In this document: one piece after another, positions 15,218 to 22,528 of the stretch | Numbering within the stretch: the first letter of the stretch is position 1 | Layout: each line of letters begins with the position of its first letter | Source of the DNA: Spirochaetia bacterium | GTDB taxonomy: Bacteria; Spirochaetota; Spirochaetia; Treponematales; Breznakiellaceae | Length of the DNA stretch: 30,558 bases | NCBI GenBank assembly: GCA_025997795.1 | Contig: BNVB01000025.1 | Coordinates: forward strand, 1 to 30,558 | Direction of reading: 5' to 3' | Translations under genes and position numbers: made by a program | The notes under the pieces: model-generated | Database searches by the model: none | Told to the model about the DNA's origin: nothing | The model's input: only the letters and a program-made list of their open reading frames with translations

Positions 15218-16174
15218 TTATGGGCCTTCTTCCTCCGGGTTTTTCCCGCAGACGCACCAGCGGCCTTCATCTTTGGCAAAGCGGCAAAAGGGCAGTTGAA
15301 TAACCCGGCCGTCTTCGGCGCTAAGGCTTATTTTTCCCGATGCTATATTTGCTTCCGTTACCTTCCAGGTTGTTCCTTCATAGCTAAGCCGGGAACCTTC
15401 CTGGGGAATAAGTCTGCGCTGTTCGGTGTAAAAACCGTGTTCATAAGCCAGACAGCACAGGAGCCGTCCACAGGGGCCGGATATTTTCATGGAGTTAAGG
15501 GAAAGGTTTTGATCCTTGGCCATTTTAATGGATACCGGTTTTAACTTGTCCGAGACGGAGTTACAACAGTAGGCCCGGCCGCAGACCCCCAGGCCTCCTA
15601 CTACACGGGATTCATCCCGCACGCCGATTTGCCGCAGTTCAATCCGGGTCCTGAATACCGTTACCAGGTCTTTAACAAGGTCCCTAAAGTCTACGCGGTT
15701 TTCTGCGGTAAAGAAAAAAAGTATCTTTGGCTCTTCCAAAAGATAGTGGACAGAAACAAGTTTCATTTCCAGGCCGTGATCTTCTATTTTTTCTTTACAG
15801 ATGGCAAAGGCTTCTTGTTCCTCGCTCCGGTTCCGTTCTGCCCGGGCAAGATCATTGGCAGAGGCGGGCCGTTCAATGCGTGCAATTTCTGAAGAAAGGC
15901 AATGGGCTCTGCCAATAACCTGGGCAAGATCCCTGCCATACCGGGTGGGTACCAGTACGGTATCCCCGCTTTTAAGACAGGATTCCGGGGTCTCTCCCTG
16001 CCAGCCGGCCAGGAATGTTTCGTTGGAATAAGCCAGCCTTAGCCGGTACACCGGGGTATCCGGCTCCAGTTCCGCCTGGGTATGAACAATAACAGCGTCA
16101 AGTTTTTCTTCCTCCGGCCTGTCTTCCAGAGCGGAAATATCTTCTTCGTCCAAAGAATCGTTATAATCGGCCAT
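15218..16174 (-). CDS. ricT: PSP1 domain protein, RicT/YaaT family
   Basis: The 318-residue protein carries a PSP1 domain at about residues 75-250. The diagnostic Cys set is present: C198, C203-C204 in GVCGRAYCC and C235, C240-C241 in SGPCGRLLCC. In Bacillus subtilis RicT (YaaT) works with RicA and RicF in a [4Fe-4S]-carrying complex that directs RNase Y cleavage of specific transcripts. GGAG lies 6 nt before the ATG and overlaps the stop of the yaaR-like gene. No RicA or RicF gene is seen here, so the partners are unknown. The first 30 residues are acidic. Confidence 0.9.
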   Translation of the reverse strand: MADYNDSLDEEDISALEDRPEEEKLDAVIVHTQAELEPDTPVYRLRLAYSNETFLAGWQGETPESCLKSGDTVLVPTRYGRDLAQVIGRAHCLSSEIARIERPASANDLARAERNRSEEQEAFAICKEKIEDHGLEMKLVSVHYLLEEPKILFFFTAENRVDFRDLVKDLVTVFRTRIELRQIGVRDESRVVGGLGVCGRAYCCNSVSDKLKPVSIKMAKDQNLSLNSMKISGPCGRLLCCLAYEHGFYTEQRRLIPQEGSRLSYEGTTWKVTEANIASGKISLSAEDGRVIQLPFCRFAKDEGRWCVCGKNPEEEGP

Positions 16175-16177
16175 AGG

Positions 16178-16702
16178 CTACTCCATCAGGTCTACCAAAA
16201 GACCTTTAATCTCGTCAAGTTTTGCCAGAATTTCCAGCTGACCCGACTGACCCCGCAAAATAGAGGAGGCCATTTCTTCCAGTTTGCTGTCAATTACCTG
16301 AACCAGGGTAAATTTCTTCCGTTTAAGCACATTGGTGCCGCTGATCTGTTCTTCCGTATCAAAGCTGTTTTCTACCACATAGTGAATAAAGTTCCGTACC
16401 GCTTCCCGGTAGGCTTTTATTTCCGGCGGAAAGGGGCGCCTGGAAAGGGCATCCCCGGCAGTATGAACATCATCCAAAAGTTCGTTAAGCGAATCTTCCG
16501 AAAGGGGAAGTTCCTTAACGGTACCCAATACAACTTTTTCAAAAAGCGAAGAAAATCCCTTCTTTTTTGCTTCGCCGCCCCTGGTCCCTTTTTTGCCTTT
16601 TTCCGCCCCTGGCGCCCTGGTTTTGCGGGCTTCTGCGGATGTTTCGCCATAGGCGGCGGGATTAAAGAGCGGGGAAGAGCCGTCGGGAAAAACAATGGCC
16701 AT
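16178..16702 (-). CDS. YaaR-like (DUF327) protein
   Basis: The 174-residue protein has a basic, disordered first 45 residues followed by a helical domain: FSSLFEKVV, LSEDSLNELLDDVHTAGDALSRRP, YREAVRNFIHYVVENSF and KFTLVQVIDSKLEEMASSIL. This order and the KAYREAVRNF motif match YaaR (PF03885), which is next to yaaT in Bacillus. Function unknown. It sits 4 nt after cheB and 3 nt before ricT on the minus strand, so all four genes of the cluster are probably translated from one mRNA. Confidence 0.8.
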   Translation of the reverse strand: MAIVFPDGSSPLFNPAAYGETSAEARKTRAPGAEKGKKGTRGGEAKKKGFSSLFEKVVLGTVKELPLSEDSLNELLDDVHTAGDALSRRPFPPEIKAYREAVRNFIHYVVENSFDTEEQISGTNVLKRKKFTLVQVIDSKLEEMASSILRGQSGQLEILAKLDEIKGLLVDLME

Positions 16703-16706
16703 GCCT

Positions 16707-17855
16707 TTATCTTTCTGTTTTGGCGACTTCGCAGATGCGCTTTCCCATTTTATCCAGCGGTACCTGTTCCATTACATGGCCCAATTCCCAGGCTACCCGG
16801 GGCATACCGTAGACAATGGCGGTTTTTTCGTCCTGGCCCAGGGTAATGCCCCCTTCTTTGTACACAGTACCAAGCTGCTGGGCGCCGTCCCGGCCCATGC
16901 CGGTCATGATAACCCCCAGTACATGGTTGGTATAGGCCATGGCTACCGATGCAAAAAGCACATCCGCCGAAGGCCGGTGACCGCTGACCGCCGGAGCATC
17001 GGATAAGTGGATCAACGCCGAACCGCCTTTCCGTTCCACTTCGACATGTTTGTTCCCCGGCGCAATGTAGACCCAGCCGGGGGTAAGGATATCCCCCTCT
17101 TCCCCTTCCTTTACCTTGAGGGGACAAATCCGGTCCAGGCTTTTGGCAAATTCCTGGGTAAAACCGGCGGGCATGTGCTGGACCACCAGGATGGGCTGTT
17201 TTAAGTCCGGGTCCAGATCGGCAAAAACTACCCGCAGGGCATCGGGCCCTCCGGTGGAAATGCCAATGGCAATTACTTCGGTTTTACCGTATTTTCGTAA
17301 CTGAACCGGGGCGGCAGCGGGCTCCACCTTTGCGGGACCGCCAAAGAGGCCAAAGGTACTGGATATAAGGGTTTTTTTTCCCTGTTCTGGCTCGGGTTTT
17401 TTGGTATATTCCGCAGGGGTCAGGACCTTTTTCCCCTTGGCCCGGCGGTACTGGCTGCCATAGGCAATCAAAAGGCTTGTTACATGATCCGCCACGGTAT
17501 GGATATCTTCGGATATGGATCCCGAAGGTTTGGTAACAAAATCGCAGGCCCCCAAAGACAGGGCTTCCATGGTAATTGCCGCACCTTTTTCCGCAATGGA
17601 AGAAAGGATAATTACCGGAATGTCGATACCCTGCTTTTTCCGTTCCCTAAGGAATTCAATGCCGTTCATTTCCGGCATTTCCAGGTCCAGGCAAATGACA
17701 TCGGGGTTAACCCGGGGAATTTTTTGCAGGGCAAAAAGGCCGTTCATGGCCTTTTCTGCCACCGTAAGGCCCGGAGTAGCCTCTACCATTTTACCTATAA
17801 GGTTCCTCATCAACGCCGAATCGTCTACAATAAGCACTGATATTTCGTCAGCCAC
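16707..17855 (-). CDS. cheB: Chemotaxis response regulator protein-glutamate methylesterase
   Basis: The 382-residue protein starts at a GTG with AGGGGAA upstream. The receiver domain has D11-D12, phosphoacceptor Asp57 (CLDLEMPEMNG) and Lys109. After a linker of about 60 residues, the methylesterase domain has the catalytic triad Ser200 (GISTGGP), His227 (VQHMPAGFT) and Asp323 (GMGRDGA). It removes methyl groups from chemoreceptors and can deamidate Gln, when phosphorylated by CheA. The start lies 10 nt after the cheR stop. Confidence 0.97.
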   Translation of the reverse strand: MADEISVLIVDDSALMRNLIGKMVEATPGLTVAEKAMNGLFALQKIPRVNPDVICLDLEMPEMNGIEFLRERKKQGIDIPVIILSSIAEKGAAITMEALSLGACDFVTKPSGSISEDIHTVADHVTSLLIAYGSQYRRAKGKKVLTPAEYTKKPEPEQGKKTLISSTFGLFGGPAKVEPAAAPVQLRKYGKTEVIAIGISTGGPDALRVVFADLDPDLKQPILVVQHMPAGFTQEFAKSLDRICPLKVKEGEEGDILTPGWVYIAPGNKHVEVERKGGSALIHLSDAPAVSGHRPSADVLFASVAMAYTNHVLGVIMTGMGRDGAQQLGTVYKEGGITLGQDEKTAIVYGMPRVAWELGHVMEQVPLDKMGKRICEVAKTER

Positions 17856-17865
17856 AATTATTCCC

Positions 17866-18684
17866 CTAGATAAATTTTCTATATAGTGTTGCCCACTGGG
17901 TCTTTACAAATTCAAACTTGGTGTCCATGCCAAAAAGTGATTCCGAATGGCCGATAAACAGAAACGATTTATTGGCCATGGCATCCCAAAAACGGTTAAT
18001 CACCGCCGTTTGGGCTGCCTCGTCAAAATAGATGATCACATTCCGGCAGAATACAATGTCCAGGCCCCGCTGGCCTGAATCGTTCTTTAGATTATGGTAA
18101 TCAAAGTGTATTTTGGACATAAGGTCTTGATGTACCTTGTAGCCCCCTTCCACCTTGTCAAAGTACTTGGCCAGGTAAGCGGAAGGGATTCCCTCTATCC
18201 GGGAATCGGTATAAAAGCCCTCTTTGCCGGTCATAAGGCATTTAAGGCTTATATCGCTGGCGGTAATATCGAACTTCCAGGGCGGGGGGAGGATTTCGCT
18301 TAGCAGCATGGCGATGGTATAGGGTTCTTCCCCGGTAGAACAGCCGGCACTCCAGACTTTGATGGTGGTATTTCCCGTTTCTTTCTTGACTTTGAGTAAT
18401 TCCGGAACCACATGGTGCTCCAGGGCATCAAAATGGGCCTGGTTACGGAAAAACCGGGTAAGGTTGGTGGTAATAGAATCCAAAAACCCCTTAAGTTCTT
18501 CCTTGTCTTTGGAAATTATATCAAAATAAGCCTGTACCGTTGGTACCGAATTATTTCGCAGCTGTTCCTTAAGACGACTTTCCAGTATCGACCGGTTGGT
18601 TGCGGTAAAATGAATACCGCTTTCATTATAAATGAGGGTTCGATAGGCAGTGAAGTCGGCGTCGCTAAAAAAGACATCACTCAT
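17866..18684 (-). CDS. cheR: Chemotaxis protein methyltransferase
   Basis: The 272-residue S-adenosylmethionine-dependent enzyme methylates glutamates on chemoreceptors. Motifs are ITTNLTRFFR (71-80) in the N-terminal domain, VWSAGCSTGEEPYT (110-123) for SAM binding, and FCRNVIIYF. The ATG at 18684 is used; the frame continues upstream to 19089, but that part is antisense to pyrG and would give an oversized protein. No Shine-Dalgarno sequence is present. TATACT on the minus strand ends 7 nt before the ATG, so the mRNA may be leaderless. It is first in the cheR-cheB-yaaR-ricT unit and divergent from pyrG with 54 bp between the starts. Confidence 0.95.
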   Translation of the reverse strand: MSDVFFSDADFTAYRTLIYNESGIHFTATNRSILESRLKEQLRNNSVPTVQAYFDIISKDKEELKGFLDSITTNLTRFFRNQAHFDALEHHVVPELLKVKKETGNTTIKVWSAGCSTGEEPYTIAMLLSEILPPPWKFDITASDISLKCLMTGKEGFYTDSRIEGIPSAYLAKYFDKVEGGYKVHQDLMSKIHFDYHNLKNDSGQRGLDIVFCRNVIIYFDEAAQTAVINRFWDAMANKSFLFIGHSESLFGMDTKFEFVKTQWATLYRKFI

Positions 18685-18691
18685 ACCGTAA

Positions 18692-18697
18692 AGTATA
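18692..18697 (-). promoter_or_regulatory. Predicted -10 element of the cheR operon
   Basis: TATACT on the minus strand lies 7 nt upstream of the cheR ATG. At 17 nt spacing only TGGATT is found, a poor -35, so activation or another sigma factor may be involved. Confidence 0.35.
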
Positions 18698-18702
18698 GAC
18701 GA

Positions 18703-18731
18703 TTGACAGAGCTTAATCCAGCCCTTAGATT
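18703..18731 (+). promoter_or_regulatory. Predicted promoter of pyrG
   Basis: A perfect TTGACA (18703-18708) and TAGATT (18726-18731) are spaced by 17 nt. The -10 ends 7 nt before the pyrG ATG at 18739, which puts the expected transcript start on or next to the start codon. Confidence 0.55.
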
Positions 18732-18738
18732 TAGATAT

Positions 18739-20358
18739 ATGAATAAGTACATTTTTGTCTCCGGCGGCGTTTGTTCCAGCCTGGGGAAGGGTGTGGCGGC
18801 CTCTTCCCTGGGGGCTCTTTTGGAAGGCCGGGGACTTAACGTCCGTATGGTAAAATGCGACCCCTATATCAATGTGGATGCCGGTACCATGAGTCCCTAC
18901 CAGCATGGCGAAGTGTATGTAACCGACGATGGGGCGGAAACAGACCTGGATTTGGGGAATTATGCCCGTTTTACCAATGCCCCGCTTTCCAAGGCCAATT
19001 CCATTACCACCGGCCAGGTTTATGATGCGGTGATCCGCAAGGAACGGGAGGGCCGCTACCTGGGCCGCTGTGTTCAGGTAATCCCCCACATTACTGACGA
19101 AATAAAGAGCCGCATTACCGCCGCTGCCAAGGAAGACCCCGATACGGATGTGGTGATTGTGGAAATAGGCGGCACCGTGGGGGATATTGAGTCAATTCCC
19201 TTTCTGGAAGCGGCCCGGCAGATGATCCACGAATGCGGCAGAACCAATGCCCTTTCGGTTCACTTGACCCTTATCCCCGAAGTAGCCGGGGGGGAGCTTA
19301 AAACCAAACCCACCCAGCATTCGGTAAAGGCCATGCAGGAAATGGGAATACAGCCGGATATCCTTATCTGCCGCGCTCCGGCCATGCTGGACGAGGCTAC
19401 CCGGCGGAAGCTGGCGCTGTTCTGCAATATGGAAAGCGATGCGGTTTTTACCTCCTACAATATTGATACGACCATCTATGAAATTCCCCTGGTGTTTTTT
19501 AACCAGAAACTTGATCAGGTGATCCTTAAAAAGATGGGGGTAGAAAGCCGCCATGCCAAACTGGATGCCTGGCATTCCATGATGAAACATTTTAAGGCCC
19601 AGGAGGGTGTGGTTAAAATAGGCATTGTGGGAAAATACATGGAACTCCACGATGCGTACAAGTCGGTATACGAAGCGCTGTTCCATGCGGGGCTGGCCAA
19701 CGGAGTACGGGTGGAACTGTGTAAGATCGATTCCACTCCCCTGGAGGATTATTCCAAAGCAGCGGGCATTCTGGGAAAGGGCGGCCAGGAGGTAGACGGA
19801 ATCCTGGTGCCCGGCGGTTTTGGCCAGCGGGGAATTAACGGCATGGTCAACGCCGCCCGTTGGGCCAGGGAAAACAAAGTTCCCTATTTTGGCATTTGCC
19901 TGGGTATGCAGATTATGGTTATCGACTGGGGGCGGTACGTGCTTGGCCTGGACGATGCCGATTCTTCTGAGTTTAACCAGGATACGAAAAACCCCGTGGT
20001 AAGCCTTTTGGAAGATCAGGAAGATGTGGTTAACTATGGCGGCACCATGCGGCTGGGCAAGTGGGAATCGCTTGTTGAAAAGGGCACCCTCATTTTTGCC
20101 GCCTATGGAGAAAGCCGTATTTCCGAACGGCACCGGCACCGCTATGAATTTTCCAATGCCTACCGCAAAGACATGAGCGGAACGGGGCTTAAACTAACCG
20201 CCTTTACCCCCGATGGCGCGCTGGTAGAATGTGTAGAATGGCCGGACCATCCCTGGGGCCTGGGGGTTCAGTTCCACCCGGAATTCAAATCCAAGCCCAC
20301 GGCGGCCCATCCCCTGTTCCGGGATTTTATCGCCGCCGTCAAAAAAAAGGCCCGCTGA
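18739..20358 (+). CDS. pyrG: CTP synthase (glutamine hydrolysing)
   Basis: The 539-residue enzyme makes CTP from UTP, ATP and glutamine. The N-terminal synthetase starts with the universal KYIFVSGGVCSSLGKG; the C-terminal class-I glutamine amidotransferase has nucleophile Cys387 (FGICLGMQ) and His513/Glu515 (QFHPEF). The ATG at 18739 is set by this N-terminus; the frame extends upstream to 18412 but that part is antisense to cheR. No Shine-Dalgarno sequence exists before the ATG, and the promoter is immediately upstream. The stop codon TGA overlaps the ATG of the LptC-like gene by one base. Confidence 0.98.
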   Translation: MNKYIFVSGGVCSSLGKGVAASSLGALLEGRGLNVRMVKCDPYINVDAGTMSPYQHGEVYVTDDGAETDLDLGNYARFTNAPLSKANSITTGQVYDAVIRKEREGRYLGRCVQVIPHITDEIKSRITAAAKEDPDTDVVIVEIGGTVGDIESIPFLEAARQMIHECGRTNALSVHLTLIPEVAGGELKTKPTQHSVKAMQEMGIQPDILICRAPAMLDEATRRKLALFCNMESDAVFTSYNIDTTIYEIPLVFFNQKLDQVILKKMGVESRHAKLDAWHSMMKHFKAQEGVVKIGIVGKYMELHDAYKSVYEALFHAGLANGVRVELCKIDSTPLEDYSKAAGILGKGGQEVDGILVPGGFGQRGINGMVNAARWARENKVPYFGICLGMQIMVIDWGRYVLGLDDADSSEFNQDTKNPVVSLLEDQEDVVNYGGTMRLGKWESLVEKGTLIFAAYGESRISERHRHRYEFSNAYRKDMSGTGLKLTAFTPDGALVECVEWPDHPWGLGVQFHPEFKSKPTAAHPLFRDFIAAVKKKAR

Positions 20359-20951
20359 TGATTCCGCTGCGGATAAGCAAAATACCGTATCTCTGGTTTC
20401 TTCCGGCGGCCCTTGTTTTGCTGGCTTCCTGTTCTTTTGACTACGACACGCCGCCGGAAGGTAATGTTGATCCTGATCTTATTATGAAAAACGCTGAATA
20501 TGTCCGCATTGTAAACGGCAACCCGGAGATCCGCCTGGAGATTGAAGAAGTACGCCGGTATGAATCGAAACATCTTATGGAGCTGGAAAATTTTTCTTTT
20601 GAACAGTACAATGCCGCACCGGAGGGTTATGAAGAAATTCCCGATCTTAATGTCCGGGGCAGTGCCGGAGCCGCAGGGCTGGAAACCGATACAATGAACG
20701 CTTCCATGACCGGCGGCGTTTCCATGGAAGTTGTTTCCGAAGATATGACCATAAAAACAGCAGCAATTTCCTGGCAGGACAAAGAGCGGCGGCTCCACGC
20801 TCCGGGGACTGTAGAGATAACCCGTAGTGACGGTACCTCCCTTACCGGCACAGGTTTTTCTGCGGATACCAGAAGGCGAAGCTGGGAATTTGAAACAAAC
20901 GTAGAAGGATCGATTGTAGAAGAAGAAGAAAATGAAAGTTCAAGCCCTTAA
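20358..20951 (+). CDS. LptC-like lipoprotein
   Basis: The 197-residue product begins at an ATG overlapping the pyrG stop (TGATG). A signal peptide (about 25 residues) ends in LLASC, so it should be lipidated. The rest follows the LptC/DUF1239 pattern: NAEYVRIVNGNPEIRLEIEEVRRYESKHLMELENFSFEQY at the start, and a second set of strands with VEITRSDGTSLTGTGFSADTRRRSWEF. LptC carries lipopolysaccharide from the LptB2FG transporter to LptA, but no lptA or lptB is next to it here. Its last 12 nt overlap the end of the convergent thrH gene. The assignment rests on this sequence pattern. Confidence 0.72.
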   Translation: MIPLRISKIPYLWFLPAALVLLASCSFDYDTPPEGNVDPDLIMKNAEYVRIVNGNPEIRLEIEEVRRYESKHLMELENFSFEQYNAAPEGYEEIPDLNVRGSAGAAGLETDTMNASMTGGVSMEVVSEDMTIKTAAISWQDKERRLHAPGTVEITRSDGTSLTGTGFSADTRRRSWEFETNVEGSIVEEEENESSSP

Positions 20952-21545
20952 AAAAATATCTATCCGCTCCAGAAGTTTGTCATAGGTATCCACACAGGGA
21001 ATGGCGGCACAATCTTTTTGTATGGCCTCCGGGGCACGGAACAGACACCCCGCTGCGGCTTCGCGGATCATTGCCAGGTCGTTAAAAGAATCCCCCGCGG
21101 CAAACACTTCCATGTTAAGGGAAGTTAATGCCTTAACGGCAAGGCATTTTCCATTCTGCTGCCGCAGGGTATATCCGGTAATGGTTCCGTCATCTCCTAC
21201 AACCAAACTGTTACAGAACAAAACCGGCCAGTGTAGTTTTTTCATCAGCGGTTTTGCAAATTGTTCAAAGGTATCGGAAAGAATAATAAGCTGCGTCCGT
21301 TCCCGCAGGGCTTCGGTAAATTCCGCCGCCCCCGGCAGGGGATCCATTCCGCCTATCACTTTTTGAATGTCCGGCAGTTTTAGGCCGTTTTTTTTAAGCA
21401 AATCAAGCCTATAGCGCATAAGTTTGTCGTAGTCAGGTTCATCCCTGGTGGTACGCCGCAGTTCCGGAATGTTTACTGCTTCAGAAAAGCTTATCCAGAT
21501 TTCGGGAACCAATACACCTTCAAGATCAAGACAAACCAAACGCAT
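20940..21545 (-). CDS. thrH: ThrH-type HAD phosphatase / phosphoserine-homoserine phosphotransferase
   Basis: The 201-residue protein closely follows ThrH: CLDLEGVLVPEIWISF at the start with nucleophile Asp7 and Glu9 in place of the usual second Asp, TTRDEPDYDKLMRYRLDLL, LILSDTFEQFAKPLM, and AAGDSFNDLAMI. ThrH dephosphorylates phosphoserine and can pass the phosphate to homoserine. The ATG at 21545 has GGAGG 10 nt upstream; an alternative TTG start 6 nt upstream would add two residues. Located alone between birA (divergent) and the lptC-like gene (convergent). Confidence 0.92.
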   Translation of the reverse strand: MRLVCLDLEGVLVPEIWISFSEAVNIPELRRTTRDEPDYDKLMRYRLDLLKKNGLKLPDIQKVIGGMDPLPGAAEFTEALRERTQLIILSDTFEQFAKPLMKKLHWPVLFCNSLVVGDDGTITGYTLRQQNGKCLAVKALTSLNMEVFAAGDSFNDLAMIREAAAGCLFRAPEAIQKDCAAIPCVDTYDKLLERIDIFLRA

Positions 21546-21566
21546 AGACAATAAACCTCCAACAAG

Positions 21567-21575
21567 AGTATAGCA
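21567..21575 (-). promoter_or_regulatory. Extended -10 element of thrH
   Basis: TGCTATACT on the minus strand, an extended -10. The same nonamer is found in the lipoprotein leader promoter (4316-4324). No good -35 is seen. The transcript would start close to the GGAGG of thrH. Confidence 0.4.
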
Positions 21576-21592
21576 CAAACCAGAAAATTGTG

Positions 21593-21598
21593 TATACA
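21593..21598 (+). promoter_or_regulatory. Predicted -10 element of birA
   Basis: TATACA ends 7 nt before the ATG at 21606, and no Shine-Dalgarno sequence is present. No good -35 lies at 16-18 nt spacing, so support is modest. Confidence 0.3.
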
Positions 21599-21605
21599 TT
21601 TTACC

Positions 21606-22511
21606 ATGGATGTGTTTTCGCCGCAGATCGTTAATCCCTTTGGGGTGCCGGTATATTACCGGGATACCGTTACCAGTACCATGGACGAAGCCCGTGTTCT
21701 TGCCGCCGGAGGCGCTGAACACGGAACGGTGATAACGGCGGATTACCAAAGTTCCGGCAGGGGCCGAAGCAGCCGGGCCTGGATCATGAACCGGGGCGAA
21801 AATCTTTCGTTTACCGTGATCCTGCGGTACAAAATACTTGAAGAAGTCCCCCCCTGTCTTACGCTCAAAGCGGGCCTTGCCCTTTCCTTTGCTATCGAAG
21901 ATTTTGCTCCGGCCCTGCGGGGGGCGGTACAGGTTAAATGGCCCAACGATATTATGCTGTTACAAAAAAACGGCCGGGGCCGGAAGACTGCGGGTATCCT
22001 TACCGAAGCTGTGGGCGGAACCGTTTTTCTTGGCGTGGGAATAAATGCCGCCCAGACCGCCTTTCCTCCGGAATTGTCGGATAAGGCAACCAGCATTTCG
22101 CTGACCCTGTATGGCGGATTGGATGATTCCGTATTCCGAAGGAAAACGGCGGCCCTGACGGAACGGCGTTTTATTTTGCTGGAAGCGGTTTTATCCCGGC
22201 TTTGCGAAGAACTGGAATTATCCGGCCGGGAACCGGGCACAAAACAGGGACCGGAACAGGGCCCGGACACAGGCTGGCGGGAACGGCTGGAAACACGCCT
22301 TTATATGAAGGGCCGCCGCATACAATTTATTCCCGGCGCACCAGCGGAATGTATTGCCGGAAAAGAATCTTTGCCTAAAGATCGCCTTATTCGGGGGATA
22401 TTACAGGGCATTGGGGAAAACGGAGAGATACGCATTATTCCCGAAAATGAACCGGTAACAAACGGCGGCGTTTTGCCGTTTGTTACCGGAGAATTGCTGG
22501 TCTACGAATAA
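21606..22511 (+). CDS. birA: Biotin--[acetyl-CoA-carboxylase] ligase (no DNA-binding domain)
   Basis: The 301-residue enzyme activates biotin with ATP and attaches it to the lysine of biotin carboxyl carrier domains. The catalytic domain has TSTMDEAR, GRGRSSRAW (51-59), KWPNDI (111-116) and GRKTAGILTE (around 126-134). It begins straight with the ligase domain and lacks the N-terminal helix-turn-helix of bifunctional BirA, so it should not be a repressor. Around residues 215-225 there is a short GTKQGPEQGPD insertion. The ATG at 21606 is favoured over a TTG at 21588. Convergent with the sensor kinase gene after 17 nt. Confidence 0.92.
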   Translation: MDVFSPQIVNPFGVPVYYRDTVTSTMDEARVLAAGGAEHGTVITADYQSSGRGRSSRAWIMNRGENLSFTVILRYKILEEVPPCLTLKAGLALSFAIEDFAPALRGAVQVKWPNDIMLLQKNGRGRKTAGILTEAVGGTVFLGVGINAAQTAFPPELSDKATSISLTLYGGLDDSVFRRKTAALTERRFILLEAVLSRLCEELELSGREPGTKQGPEQGPDTGWRERLETRLYMKGRRIQFIPGAPAECIAGKESLPKDRLIRGILQGIGENGEIRIIPENEPVTNGGVLPFVTGELLVYE

Positions 22512-22528
22512 ACGAAGCGCCGGCGCTG

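Noticed and set aside
18412..18738. Longer version of CTP synthase starting at 18412
   Set aside because: The conserved N-terminus begins at 18739; the upstream part is antisense to cheR.
18685..19089. Longer version of CheR starting at 19089
   Set aside because: It would be antisense to pyrG and adds 135 residues unlike CheR; the ATG at 18684 gives the normal length.
20341..20348. Run of eight A near the end of pyrG as a frameshift site fusing pyrG to the LptC-like gene
   Set aside because: The downstream protein needs a free N-terminal signal peptide and has its own overlapping ATG; a fusion would make no sense for export.
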